Positions 50,761 through 63,275 are shown, counted from the first letter of the stretch. The stretch is DNA of 64,000 nt from Gautieria morchelliformis (GCA_015179125.1 WHVA01000166.1:147247-211246), one strand, 5' to 3'. Numbers and translations are program-made. Notes: generated from the sequence alone by a model not told the origin.

Positions 50761-52740
50761 ATGGCAACAGAGTTGAGATGCACCCATCTTCCCAATGTTA
50801 CACTGTTTGGCAAGCGTCCTAGTCATTGCTTCATGAAACTCGTCGTCGATAAGGACACCCCCCAGAAGACTGCGTTTTCAGCGAGAGGCAATACTGCATC
50901 GTGGAATGAGATATTCTATTTGTGCATGAATTCCAGCGTTATTGTCTCAATGTGACCTTAAATCCATCCACAGCTTCAATTTGAATCGGTCTTCTGTGTT
51001 GGAAATTAAAGTATATGGGCATCATACCATCGGCCATGATGACTATATAGGCGGTACGAAGGAAAAGGTTGAGTTTCTACTTGCGGGAGGAGCAACTGGA
51101 GGTCAGTCCTATTCACTCATCGGCGGAATGTATGCGTAATCATCGAACACAGCAGCCGTCGCTCGCAAATTGCGAAAATCAGATAAGGCAGGGAAGATCC
51201 ACGTGGTTCAGACTGTCGTAGAGTTCACCATTACGTCTTTCGGAGGGCCCGACGAGGCGCGGGAGGTGCAGTTGAACGAAGCGGTCGATGAAATGTTCTC
51301 CCCACCGTCCCTAATTGTTGATGCAGGGGCTGGGGTCGATGTCACGACTTCCACCATCGATAGTTTGAAGACAATATCGACGACTTGGGCTACCCTCATG
51401 GACAATATCAGGCTGTATACTGATATTGTGGATAAGGCCTCAGAGGTATGATTAGGTTGGTTGTCTTCCAGGTCATCTCATTGACACGGTGTGCTCTGAT
51501 TCTCGCTCCATCCTTATGCGGCAATGGCATGGTCTATCCTGTCTCTTGCACACAAGGTACGTCTATGACATACGCCAATCGGATAAATATAGCTGGCATC
51601 TGGGGTTGACTCTATTTAGACGGTCATTGCTCAGATGGACCGGGACGATAGCATCCATGGCCTGGCGAAGATTATTGGAGATACCTATGCATTCATCCAT
51701 CTGGCAGAGCCGTTGAAGAAAATTGAATCGCACAAGTCAATTATCTTATCGTTGGAGGAGCAGACGTTAGAATGCAGCTACTTTGTCCGCGCCTACGCAA
51801 AAAACAAGGATTTCTGTACGTTGGACCCACTGTCACGTGGCCATAGCTGATGATCTCTGTTCAGGGAAAAGAACCGCGAAATATCTAGTGTCGGATGTCG
51901 ACAGCAAGGTCAAACAATACCTGGAATCTTTCGACAAACTCCAGTTGGAGTTACAACGACTTGGCGTGATCCATACTGAAATCACTGTACAACGTGTTGA
52001 AATCACTGTACTACGTGTTCTGAATGTTGTTGAAGAAATTGGTGAGTTTTCTGATTTGCGGCCTTTCCCTAGGCCGATACACCTTGCAACTAGCTGGAGA
52101 AGTTCCACTTAATGACATGCCCCACGCACAGGGGGCTCGTTTCGATCCTAATAAGGGATGTCTGCCGGGTACTCGGGAGAAAGTTATCGCGGACATATGT
52201 GAGTGGGTCAACCAGGAGGATAGCGGCGACACCCCCTGGATATTCTTCTTGTACGATGTTGCGGGTGCCGGCAAGTCTGCAATTGCTCACGAGGTCGCTA
52301 AGCGATTTGACGGGCTCAAGCGTCTCAGATCGTCGTATTGTTTTACCCACGCTCATCAGGGAGAACGCTCCCCCAGCAATGTCTTTAGCACAATTGCTCG
52401 TGGTCTAGCTGATCTAGATCCAAAACGCAAAGTGTCTTTATTGAGAGTGATTGGGGAGAGTCAAGAACTTCGGACCACATTCGTGCCTAGTGAGCAATTC
52501 AAGAGGTTCATTCTAGATCCTGCCCAGGGCCTAACCACCGTGGGGCCGACGGTGATAGTCATTGATGCATTAGATGAGAGCGAAAACGAGGAATCTCACC
52601 TGGGTCTCTTGTCTGTCCTTGGCACCGAAGCTGCAGAATTGCCGCCTAACTTGCGTGTTCTCATCACTTCCCGTGCCGAAAAAGACATCCACGGCGCCCT
52701 TCTTGGGAAGAAGCACGTGCTTGCCAGGTCCTTAAGATGA
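50761..52740 (+). pseudogene. C2-NACHT STAND gene, truncated
   Basis: Starts ATG 50761 (MATELRCTHLPNVTLFGKR). Exons about 50761-50921, 50974-51101, 51153-51445, an unclear join near 51500, 51620-51815, 51865-52041 and 52094-52740, with introns of 49-52 nt. The N-terminus is a C2-like domain (ASWNEIFYF, SSVLEIKVYGHHTIGHDDYI), then a helical linker (AQMDRDDSIHGLAKIIGD, VRAYAKNKDFW), then NACHT with P-loop VAGAGKSAIAHEV and Walker B VIVIDALDES. Such proteins usually continue to WD40 or similar repeats. Here the frame stops at 52740, exactly where a duplicated block begins, so the sensor half is missing. A frame conflict near 51446-51530 (HPYAAMAWSILSLAHK out of phase) adds to doubt about function. 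Confidence 0.78.
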
Positions 52741-52791
52741 GTAAGTACAGATATATTATGTGAAATAGCACACTCTGATGTTGTTCATAAG

Positions 52792-53596
52792 CGGTCAAGA
52801 GACTGGATCCTATTTCCTACCACCCGTAGGAAATGCACCGTGTCTCCACAATGGTCTGGATCCGGGAGGCACGCCCTTCTCTGATGACAGTCCAGACAAT
52901 CTGGTCCACACAGATGGTGGGCATAATGTGTGAGTGGTTTCGTGGATGTTTGACAGACGGGAACATGACCTTGACGCATGTCGCAGGTCCACCATCAACC
53001 ATAGACACTTATATTACAACAGGGGGATGGCGTGGATCACCACTGCCACCCCACCCGCTGCAAACATTGCCAGTGGGCAGCTGGCGGGAGCCTCAACTAG
53101 GCGACCAGACGCAGCACCCTCGCCTGCCCCACTATACGAGTCGCCATCATCATCCGATAGTGAGGATGATGACTTGGCACCAACTACCAGTGAAACCCCA
53201 CACCCCAAGGAATGCGGCCATACCGATGCAAATGGCCGGACCTGTCGAAAGGTTGATGTGGATCATACAGCGCACTGGATCAACGACCACGTCATGCGGG
53301 AGCTCAAACATATCCAGAGAGGCTCTTTAGATATATCCAGGGCCACGATCCTGAAGTCCAATGCCGACGTTCTCTGGGCAGAGGTGCTCCAGGTGGTGTG
53401 TCCTTACGGATGCACCACATACCGCAAACAACCGAGGACGTTCTCGCAAGAAGCCCATCTGCTGCGGCACTTCCGGGAGACCTGCTGGAAGAACCTGACA
53501 GATAGGAAGGCTAGGGCTGTGGCCGCAAAAGAATGGCAATCAAAACGCAGACTCGATGTCTTGACCAAGCACTCGTGGAGAAAGTCAGTGGCTTAA
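52792..53596 (+). pseudogene. Cys/His-rich gene, 3' copy only
   Basis: Last two exons of the gene described at 56854-59215. First exon after the intron (AG at 52790-52791) reads GQETGSYFLPPVGNAPCLHN; a 67-nt intron ends at 52986; then YYNRGMAWITTATPP, a Ser/Asp-rich part, ECGHTDANGRTC, HWINDHVMREL, VVCPYGC and LLRHFRETCWKN, ending at 53596. Unlike the longer copy it has no frame break in the last exon. Without the upstream exons it can only be expressed as part of a fusion; the NACHT frame upstream is not in phase. Confidence 0.72.
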
Positions 53597-55148
53597 CAAC
53601 TATGTTGCTTGGCTACATTCATGTGACTTGTGGTGGCTGTGAAATAAAAGGTCATGCATCCCATACTAGGTCAGGTGCCCATTGAAAGTAGCCAACTTGG
53701 CACAAATTAGGGCCAGCGAAGCGTAAGATGAGCAAGGTAGCTGAGCAACGGTTGACCGACCGAAATGTGATTATGTGTGACGTGTCACCCGATTTGACCA
53801 AGTACCTATACTTTCAACTGGCAAACTAAAGGAATTACATGCATTGCACCTACCGGGGAATATTTGTCGTCAGTCCCTATGCAAGCAGTACTGCGGCTTC
53901 AGTCGTCCATGGCGTACCTCAAACGTGACAACCCTCACTTTCCCTAGAAAGCTGCTCATATTGGACCTTACAACGCTTACCTTCCCCACCCAATCCGCGA
54001 TCTTATATGCATCCCTTTTCCTATATCTTTCACGAGAATGTTAAACAATCATGGTTCGATGATGGTATGGAGCCCTGCACGGCACGCAGCATTGATAGTA
54101 TGCCATGTGAATCAATGGTTTAATCCTGGAGAGTCGAAGACTGTTTGGTCGAGGGACACGTTAGGTTGGTTAGGAACGATAACAGTGTGTACTCGTCTTT
54201 ATTCTCGGCATCTACTTCCACCACGAACGGCCTGGTTTGTCTAATGATGGCATATACCCAACTTCGCTCCTTAGTAGTCCGAAAGGTACAAATGGCCAAA
54301 GATTTAGGAAATGCAGGTCGGTTCCGACCGATTCACTGTCGTCTCATACTATGGAAACCCCCTTTTGTTTGATATTTGAAGTTAGACATTGCACAACTGC
54401 CCAAGGAAACAGAATAGGTGCAGTCTTTCCCGTACATCCCCTTCCAACTCATCATGCCTGATAAATGATTCATAAAAGGAAATGCATTTTCACCATTGGT
54501 TTGGTCCTATTTTAATCCTTGTTATAGGTGTAAATGGGCCAGATGAAGGAACAGATAAATGTGGCAGGCTGGATTTGAGCCGGCGGACTATGGGCGGGAC
54601 ATGAACCCACCACCACAGAGTGAGCTTCGGTGGTGCACACGTAACCGAGATGAGGGTCTTCTGATAGCAACCCCGTAGGTTCGTATTCGAGCCTTTGGCA
54701 CACGGTCAGCTTTCACCGCTTTCAGTTTCAGATGACGGAAGAGACAAAACATTCTAATGCCAAGCCTGTCCACACGGAATGCTGTTCTCCGTGTAATTCT
54801 GGCAACGGATGATGCACACCATAGAGTCTCACTCGCAGCTTCAACGAAAGGACACAGCCCAGAGATCACATGGACTGCGCCATAACTTGACTCTCACTCC
54901 TCCTGACGTTTGTGTATATAATCAAAGACGATTCGGAATCGAATGAGTATTCTACTTCAACTAACAAGTGCGGCCGGACCTCCCATACACCACCGAGATC
55001 AGTACGTACGTAAAGCGCAAACTCCGTAGTGCTAACCGTAGACTTGAACGACTTCGGACCCACACCTTGCTTTCACAGATCTGGGGCACTTAGACTGGAG
55101 TTATTGCATTGCATTTGTAAAATCTAGCTCGACTGTTGATGAAGACCC
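53597..55148. other. Duplicated intergenic tract, no gene seen
   Basis: Shared with 59216-60797. Two GGATTCGAGCC-like words near 54577 resemble a tRNA B box but no tRNA folds from them. Confidence 0.5.
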
Positions 55149-55480
55149 TTACTGCTCTTCGAGATTCGACGCATCCTTCACCACGCCCCCGCAAATCTTC
55201 AATATATCTTGACCCGATAGGTTCGCTTCGTCGCATAACTACCGGAAAATCGAATCGGGACGGTCGAATAGGTTTAATGGTGTGTCAATTTCGGCGTCGC
55301 GACCCGCATCCATGACAAGAACTCGATCGTAATAGACTAATCAGACATTAAGAACGGCAACCAAGGAGGACAAGAATACACACTGACCGATAGTATTCAA
55401 CCGATGGGCGATTTGAGCAAATCCTCTCCCGTGGTGAGCGCATTGAGCTGCTCGTCGACAAAACGGATATGATGGCTGGA
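55149..55480 (-). pseudogene. ABCC-type transporter C-terminal relic, copy 1
   Basis: Minus strand. The end of an ABC nucleotide-binding domain: H-loop IAHRLNTI, a clean 51-nt intron (55387-55337), then DRVLVMDAG, EIDTPLNLFDRPDSIFR, a TAG, and LCDEANLSGQDILKI. This tail pattern is that of MRP-like (ABCC) multidrug transporters. Everything before the H-loop (Walker motifs, membrane helices) is missing or unreadable. Copy 2 at 60798. Confidence 0.68.
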
Positions 55481-55576
55481 CAAAGCCTAGCATTCCCGAG
55501 ATCATCAATCATCAATCAGGCACTACTTTGAAAGCGACCCGTAGAAAAATGTTGTGGAGAAATCGGAAACTAATGG

Positions 55577-56853
55577 TTTTAGGCGCTACAGCTTTCCTGG
55601 TGAGTACATTGTACTACGCAGACCTGCTCACTTTCACCTGTGACATAGTTTTACATTTACTTGTTCATAACCCAGTTCTGCAGAGCAGCACTGAACCGCT
55701 GCGGCAGCTGATCTTCGCATACTAGCGACCCCCTGAGTGTATATTTAGTATTCCTTATCCATTGCTAAATCCATCCTCGCTTTTATGAGACACAAGCATG
55801 GACAATCCACCATGCACTAACCTCGTCACGTTTTTCTTTCTTTCCGAGTCCCTCCTGCCTGGCGTCTTCAATTGGCTGTTCTTCAATTGGTTCTGTCACC
55901 GCCTCTTCAATTAAAGCAAGTCCTATGACCTCCAAAATCATAAGCCCAGGCATCAGGCATGGGTGAAGATGCAGGGCGGCGCTGGAGTTACAATTTGGGA
56001 ATTTTGTTAGCTGGAAGCCTAATCTTCCGCTGTTCAATCAGAGTTCGCGTGCCAGGCACTTGGAGCCAAGGTGCCAGAAATTCACTCAATGATACTTCTA
56101 ATCAACAACGACACGTACACGAGGTATACGCACGATGACCATGACCTGGGAAAATCGTTCAATCGCAAGTCGACCTAATACGTGCATGGCGGCGCTGTAG
56201 CTTCTGATATGTGATCATGCTGCGCCAGCTATTCCACGGATGGCATCAAGTTATGTCGCTCCAGTTTCTTTAGAGTATGCTACGTGTTGAAAACGTGGGG
56301 GTTTAAGAACCGCTGGGCTTCGATGTCTTCTCGCCGATGAATTCCTGGCACGTAGGCACATGCTTCGCAAGGATCACAATCATTCTGGGATAATTATACC
56401 AAGGCTGTTACAATGAGTACAAGACAAAGGAAGTGGAGCGACATCGGTTGATAGTGTCTTGCGTCGGGTTACGAGACATGCATGGAGGCTCAGTGACAGC
56501 CGGGGGCGACATCTGAAAGCTAACAGTGTTATGCAAGGACAGTGCAGAGCCTGGGAAAAACTACACTGGGTATAGGCGTGGGGCAGACATGGTCACATCA
56601 CGAAGCTGATGCACGTGTTAGGTCACTGGCGTTTGAATGGTCATGTGGTCGTACATTTGTTTAGAAGTGTCATTTACTGGAAGGCTGTTACAATAAGTAC
56701 GACATAATCCAGGAAAAGCGTGTCTCTGAGTCAGGTTATCGGGGAGCCCTGCATTAGCATAGCCATTCATGGAATGGTGTGTGTACGAGTAGATAGATAT
56801 AAAGGAGACGCTATTGCACGTTCTTCCCCTCCACACTAGCTACTCGTTTCGAG
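55577..56853. other. No supported gene
   Basis: Begins with a short frame with a hydrophobic segment (VLGATAFLVSTLYYADLLTF, 55549-55725), perhaps an exon of a membrane protein. A 15-bp word AAGGCTGTTACAATR recurs at 56402 and 56681. The last 200 bp, with a TAGATATAAAGG box at about 56792, may be the promoter of the next gene. Confidence 0.4.
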
Positions 56854-59215
56854 ATGTCTCAGGATTACACCATGCGCTCGCACGATGATGGATGGAGGTG
56901 AGGCTTGCCACTCCGAGGCCTCATACAGCTTCTGTATGCTTACCACGCGATACGATGTAGCTATATGCCACAGGACAGCACCACCGCCAACACTTCCTAC
57001 CCCATGGACGATGCCTCCTACAGTAGGGCGTACCATCAATTGGTACGATCAACCGAAGTAGTGGTTGATTACACAGTGGCCCCTTCTTTTGTCCAGCTTG
57101 AGGATGGAAACCTACAAGTGAGAATTCAAACTTGTTCGAGATTGTAATGTATGCCTCTGACGACTTCTCAGGATGCTATGGGAATGTCTGGAATTTGGAG
57201 CGACGAGGCAGGGGCCGTGTATGACAATGTCATCCACGATGAACCTTCTCAGTATGCGTCGCGAATTTGTGCGAGATGATGAAACTACTGACCCACTTGC
57301 AGAAACACCATGCTTCCAGCTGTCAATGGCTTCGTTCCACAAGCTCCACCATGTGTCGCCTGTGTTGTGGACAACATGTCATACCGCACGGGTAGCCACG
57401 TGGCTCTTGATGACTGGGTGCGGACTGCTCCAGGGTACGGACAGCCATTAATTGGACGCTGGAAAATGACTTATTCAAATTTTAAGTGGGTACCTGGGAG
57501 GACTACATTGCCCAGTGCCAGAAGCTCTATACTCGGCTTTCAACGACCTCTCTGGCACCAGATCATACGGCTGCACCGCTCGCGAACCCCTGATCGAAAC
57601 CGAGCCGACTGTAAGGGAGGTTATCTAGTACAATCAGCCTAGTGGATCATCGGTAGGGTCTGCTGTCGATTATGTGGAGGAATACGCGCATCTCAGGTAG
57701 GGACACCATCATGCTTGAGTCTAGAAAATAACTCATTTCATTCTTAAGCGGGCAGGGGGATGCATCACATTACCCACTGTCAATATCTGACAGTACTTGG
57801 CTATCAGGTCCTCCTCCACATCAGGAAGGCGCACCATTCCCCAGCGCCAGCCCGGACTGTTCCTCGGTGTTCACGCAGGATTTCCAACGCATCACCTGCG
57901 AACCCGTGATCGACGAAGAGGCTGCGGCCGAAATGATGCAAACTAGTCTCACTGGGTCGGACCCGGGACTTGGCATTGGGTCCGCAGATGTCAATTATTA
58001 CCGGGGGGAATATGCTCTAGGGTAGGGACAGCCATCGTACGTGAGAAATTAACTGATTTCATTCTTAAGCGGACAGCCGGAAGAGCCGCATTGCCTACTG
58101 CCAGCAGGTGATAATACTTGGCACTGTGGTCCTTCTCCCCGCCAGAACGGCGCATCCGTCCCCAGCGTCGGCCTGGACTGTTCCCTGGCGTTCAAGCAGC
58201 AGGGCTTGCACTACATCGCCCCTGACCCTGACCCAAGTTCTTCGCTGATGAGCTCTGTCTGTGACCGCATGAGCTCGTCAGCGGAAGGAGAACTCCGCTC
58301 AAAGTCAGGCTACGACACGCCATTCTGGCTCTCTCCGGGCTTTACATCGTTACAACATATTGATGAGTAAGTACAGACATATTATGTGAAATAGCACACT
58401 CTGATGTTGTTCATAAGCGGTCAAGAGACTGGATCCTATTTCCTACCGCCCGTAGGAAATGTACCATGTTTCCACAATGGTCTGGATCCGGGAGGCACGC
58501 CTTTCTCTGATGACAGTCCAGAAAATCTGGTCCACACAGGTGGTGGGCATAATGTGTGAGTGGTTTCGTGGATGTTTGACAAAGGGGAACATGACACTGA
58601 CACATGTCGCAGGCCCACCATCTACACAACACAAACCTATTACAACAGGGGGATGGCGTGGACCACCACTGCCACCCCACCCGTTGCAAACCTTGCCAGT
58701 GTGCAGCTGGCGGGATCCTCAACTAGGCGAGCAGGAGCAGCACCCTCGCCTACCCCACTATACCAGTCGCCATCATCACCCGATAGTGAGGATGATGACT
58801 TGGCACCAACAACGGAAACCCCACACCCCAAGGAATGCGGCCATATCGATGCATATGGCCGGATCTGTCGAAAGCCATTCGATACCAATCGCACCCGGCA
58901 CTGGATCAACGAGCACATCATGCGGGAACTGAAAGACATCCAGAGGGCTATTTGGACATATCCAGGGCCAGGATACTCAAGTCCGATGCCGACGTTCTCT
59001 GGGCAGAGGGGCTAGTGGTGGTCTGTCCTTACGGATGCAAGGACTTGTACAACCAGCCTGAGACGTTCTCGCGACAGCTCCATCTGCTGCGGCACTTCCG
59101 GGAGACCTGCTGGAAGAATCTAACGGATAGGAAGGCTAGGGCCGTGGCCGCAAAACAATGGAAAGCGAAACGCGGACCCGATGTCTTGAACTCCTGGAAA
59201 AAGTCAGCGGCTTAA
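56854..59215 (+). CDS. Cys/His-rich multi-exon gene with repeated exons
   Basis: Starts ATG 56854 (MSQDYTMRSHDDGW). Introns 56898-56960, about 57118-57171, 57253-57302 and others keep frame. The middle consists of three related exons after similar introns ending TTTTAAG or TTCTTAAG, each starting G-Y/Q: GYLGGLHCPVPEALYSAF, GQGDASHYPLSISDSTWLSG, GQPEEPHCLLPAGDNTWHCG, and a fourth, shorter one (GQETGSYFLPPVGN). The last exon has an acidic Ser-rich linker and two Cys/His clusters, ECGHIDAYGRIC...HWINEH and CPYGC...LLRHFRETC, likely zinc-binding. Family not recognised. TAG at 57626-57628 and a one-base loss near 58950 suggest a damaged copy or sequence errors. Confidence 0.62.
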
Positions 59216-60797
59216 CAGCTATGTTGACTTCGTTAGATACATGTGACTTGTGGTGGCTGTGAATAGAAGGGCATGCATCCCATACTAGGTCAGGTACTCA
59301 TTGAAAGTAGCCAACTTGGCACAAATTAGGTCCAGCGAAGTGTAAGATGAGCAAGGTAGCTGAGCAACGGTTGACGGCGACCCAAATGTGATAATGTGTG
59401 ACGTGTCACGCGCGTGCCTTGATGATCCGATTTGACCAATACCTTCAATACTGAAAGCAAACTAGAGGAATTACATGCATTGCACCTACCGGGGAATGTT
59501 TGTCGTCAGTCCCCATGCGAGAAGTACTGCAGCTTCAGTCGTCCATGGCGTACCTCAAACGTGACAACCCTCATTCGCTATTCCTAGAAAGCTGCTCATA
59601 TTGGGCCTTACAACGCTTACCTTCTCCGCCCAATCCACAATCTTACATTCATCCCTTTCCTATATCTTTCACAAGAAAGTTACACAATCATGGTTCGATG
59701 ATGGTATGGAGCCCTGCGCACACAGCATTGACGATATGTTGAATCGATGGTCTAACCCTGGAGAGTCGAAGGTTGTTGGGCGAGGGACACGTTAGGTTGG
59801 TTAGGAACGATAACAGTATGTACTCGTCTTTATTCTTGGTATCTACTTCCACCACGAACGGCCTGGTTTGTCTAATGATGGCATATACCCAACTTCGCTC
59901 CTAGTCCGAAAGGTGCAATTGGCCAAAGGTTTAGGAAATGCAGGTCGGTTCCGACTGACTCCCTGTCGTCTCGTACTATGGAAACCCCCCTTTTGTTTGA
60001 CATTTGAAGGTAGACATCGCACAACTGCCCAAGAAAACAGAATAGGTGCAGTCGTTCCCGTACATTCCCTTCCAACTCATCATGCCTGATAAATGATTCA
60101 TAAAAGGAAATGCATTTTCACCATTGGTTTGGTCCTATTTTAATCCTTGTTATAGGTGTAAATGGGCCAGATGAAGGAACAGATAAATGTGGCAGGCTGG
60201 ATTCGAGCCGGCGGACTATGGGCGGGACATGAACCCACCACCAGGCGTGAGCTTCGGTGGTGCACACGTAACCGAGATGATGGTCTTCTAACAGCGACCC
60301 CGTAGGTTCATAGTTTGAGCCTTTGGCACACGGTCAGCTTTCACCGCTTTCAGTTTCAGATGACGGAAGAGACAGAACAGTCTAATGCCAAGCCTGTCCA
60401 GATGCTGTTCCCCGTGTAATTCTGGCAACGGATGTGCACACCACAGAGTCTCTCGCAACTTCAATGGAAGGACGCAGCCCAGAGGTCACATGGACTGCGC
60501 CATAAGTTGACTTTGACCCTCGTCACGGTCGTGTATATAATCAAAGTCGATTCGGAATCGAAAGATATTTTACTTCACGGCCGGACCTACCTGGACAGCG
60601 GTCGATGAACACCGAGATCAGTACGTACGTAAAGCGCAACTCCAAAGCCCTAACCGTAGACTTGAACGACTTCGGACCCACACCTTGCTTTCACAGATCT
60701 GGGCACTTAGACTGGAGTTATTGCATTGCATTTGTAAAATCTAGCTCGACTGTCGATGAAGACCCCTACTGCTCTTCGAGATTCGACGCATCCTTCG
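59216..60797. other. Duplicated intergenic tract, no gene seen
   Basis: Counterpart of 53597-55148. A plus-strand 101-codon frame at 60605-60910 overlaps the transporter relic on the other strand and is most likely its shadow. Confidence 0.5.
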
Positions 60798-61105
60798 TCA
60801 TGGTCCACGAATCTTCAATATATCTTGACCCGATAGGTTCGCTTCGTCACATAATGACCGGAAAATCGAATCGGGACGGTCGAATAGGTTTAATGGTGTG
60901 TCAAATTTGACAACGCGACCCGGATCCATGACAAGAACTCGATTGTAATAGACTAATCAGACATTAAGAACCACAAACAAGGAGGACAAGAATAAACACT
61001 AGCCGATAGTATTCAACCAATGGGCGATTTGAGCAAACGCTCTCCCGTGGTGAGCGCATTGAGTTACTTGTCGACAAAACGGATACGATGGCTGGACAAA
61101 GCCTA
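60798..61105 (-). pseudogene. ABCC-type transporter C-terminal relic, copy 2
   Basis: Minus strand. H-loop reads IAHWLNTI (Arg lost to Trp) and the intron donor GTCAGT of copy 1 has become CTAGTG. The tail RVLVMDPGRVVKFDTPLNLF, DRPDSIFRSLCDEANLSGQD ends with a normal stop at 60798. The tail is better preserved than copy 1, the H-loop exon worse. Confidence 0.66.
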
Positions 61106-61178
61106 GCGTTCGGAGATCATCGATCAGGCGTTAAAGTGACCCGTAGAAATATGTTTGGAGAAATCGGAAACTAATGGC

Positions 61179-63275
61179 TTTTTTTTTTTTTTTTTTTTTT
61201 AATCCAATTTTTCGTCTTTTGGGGCGTTGCCCTATGTAAGACGTTGCTACAGTTTCCGTCCCATCGGTTATGCTATCTAGCCTTTCTTTCTCTGTCTCCG
61301 CTTGTGCTCCTTGGGCGAAGCCTGGGCAATTCCGTGCCTGTGGTGGCGGGGTGAGATGCGCGCTTGCTCGCGGTGTGTTCCTTTTCGGGTTCCCTCTTCG
61401 TCCTCTCCTGCTCTCCTTTCTCCGTCTCTCTCTTCTAGTTCCCATCCGTTCTTTTCTACCCTCCTCCCCATTCCCCGCTTTTCTCTCATCATCTCTCCTC
61501 TCCCCTCGTTCTTGTTCCCCCATGGCTCCCTTCGAATCTTCCCGTGTCCTTTATGTACCTGAATAGAGGTTTCATCGCCCTCGGCTTTGCGAGCAGGGTG
61601 TTCACCGCTCTCGCTCCCTCTTGAGCTCTCTCTCCAGCTCCTCTCGCGCGCCGCTGTACGCTGGACACCTGAATAGGTAGTGGTGCACTGTCTCGTCGGC
61701 GCCCCTGCATTTCACGCATGTTGGTGAGTCTGCCTTGCCATTCTGTGCAGGTGCTTGTTGAGGGCTACGTGACCGGTCCTTATCTGGATGAGCAGGGTGG
61801 CTTGTCTGCGTGCTAGTCCATCTGTCAGTCTTGCGAAGGCCGCTGATGGTATGGTCCTGTCGATCTTGTGCGCTATGGTCGCTCTTGGAGATTTGGCGAA
61901 GAGTTCGCTATTTTCTCCATCTCTTTTGGCTTGAGCTGGTATGCATGCAGGATCTCATGTAAGAGGTTCGGTGCTTTTTGACGTATCTCGAGGCGGCACG
62001 ATTGATTCTTGGGGTCAATGGATGTGTTTCTGGGAGGCAGGCGAGCCTGGTAGCGGCTCTGTGTATTAGCTTGTCTACCAGCAATTGGAACGGCAGTAAG
62101 TTCGCATGCGCATCTAGCGTGTCACTCGCCGTGGTCCTCATGGCCCCTGTGATTGCAAGGGCCGCCTGCCTTTGTACCCTGGCTAACTTATTAATGTGAC
62201 CCTTCGTGCCTTTGCTGCTTGCGGTACCTGGGATTAGAAATACGTCAGCGGCATATAAGAGCTTGGGGACTGCGACCGCCAGATAATACTGGCGCATGTG
62301 CTTAGCTGGCACCCCTCTCGATGGCTTTGCTAGTCTCCGGTACTGTTCGATGAATTTGCTCCCTTTCTGGAGCGCGTAGTTGGTCTGCTCCTTGAATCGG
62401 AGCTCTTGGTCGACCAGTACCCCGAGGAACTTGTGGGTTGGAACCGGCTTTATGACATGCTGTCCGATCGTTATGGAGGGTCTGGGAGCAGGCCTGGTTT
62501 TCTTAGCCTTGCTTGGGTCGGCCTCGCGTCGTCGGGTCAGACCCATGAGCCCGAAATTTTCTATTGCGAAGGTGCAGTCGTGCTTCCTCGCCCATTCTTG
62601 TGCTCCCCCAGGTCTGATCATCATGTTCGTTAGCTTTTCAAACACGTCTTCCAGGTCTGCTCCCTCGGCCATCATCATTGTGTCGTCGACGAAGCCCACG
62701 CATTCCTTGCCTCTCTTCTTATCGGCGACTTCGAGCAGATCCGCGTTGTAGTACTGATATGCAATCGTGGACAGGGGGCATCCTTTATCCATGCCGCGCT
62801 TTATTTCGATCATGGAGGTGCTGTGGTCGTCAAACTGCACAGAAGTTAGCCTCCCCTCACCTTCCTGCGAATCCACTCGGTGTATTCTATTGGTATCCCT
62901 CGCTGGCGCATGTTGTGGATCAGCTGCGGTAAGGTGATGCTGGGGAAAGCTCCCTTTATGTCAAGGAACAGCAGCCCCATCACCTTTCCCTTTCGCCATG
63001 CATCCTTTGCTGCTCCCGTCATGTAGTGCAGCGCGTCGGTTGTAGATCATCCCGGCTGGCACCCAAAGTGGTTGTCTGGTAGTAGGAGGTACCTTTTCAT
63101 CATTTTGACTAGGTCATTGGCGACACATGCGGACAGGACTTTTCCTAGGGTGTCGAGGAGTGCTATCGGCCTGTACGCTCCAGGGGCAGTGTAGTCTTTT
63201 TTTCCGGGTTTTCTGAGGACTTTCGTGATTGAGTCCCTCCACTCCGGGGGGTACACCTTTGTAAATAACCCGTGT
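61179..63275 (-). pseudogene. 5'-truncated LINE (RT, Cys/His motif, poly(A))
   Basis: Minus-strand non-LTR element ending in a 22-nt poly(A) (T run 61179-61200). From the right: LFTKVYPPEWRDSITKVLRK and GAYRPIALLDTLGKVL (RT fingers), a break near 63050-62880, KRGMDKGCPLSTIAYQYYNA, catalytic CVGFVDDTMMMAEG (FVDD in place of YADD), thumb region KFLGVLVDQELRFKEQ, then after breaks near 61910 and 61730 the tail GHVALNKHLHR and CVKCRGADETVHHYLFRC. Related to, but distinct from, the LINE at 8161-10280. Truncated at its 5' end within RT, as LINE copies usually are. Confidence 0.85.

Larger units (their letters stand above)
52736..55576 (+). repeat. Segmental duplication, copy 1
   Basis: About 2.84 kb matching 58362-61177 in the same orientation, with substitutions and short indels throughout. 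Left edge GATGAGTAAGTACAG is shared; bases left of it differ. Contains the last exons of the Cys/His-rich gene and an ABC transporter relic. A tract near 54530-54720 is also shared and holds no gene. Confidence 0.9.
58362..61177 (+). repeat. Segmental duplication, copy 2
   Basis: Counterpart of 52736-55576. Here the left edge continues into upstream exons of the same gene, so this is the parental arrangement. The right edge is where a LINE poly(A) begins (61179), one base after homology ends. Confidence 0.9.

Noticed and set aside
54570-54700. Possible tRNA gene or SINE around GGATTTGAGCC
   Set aside because: No A box at the right distance and no cloverleaf; the copy at 60200 does not help.
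60605-60910. Plus-strand 101-codon frame
   Set aside because: Overlaps the ABC transporter relic on the minus strand; not preserved in copy 1.
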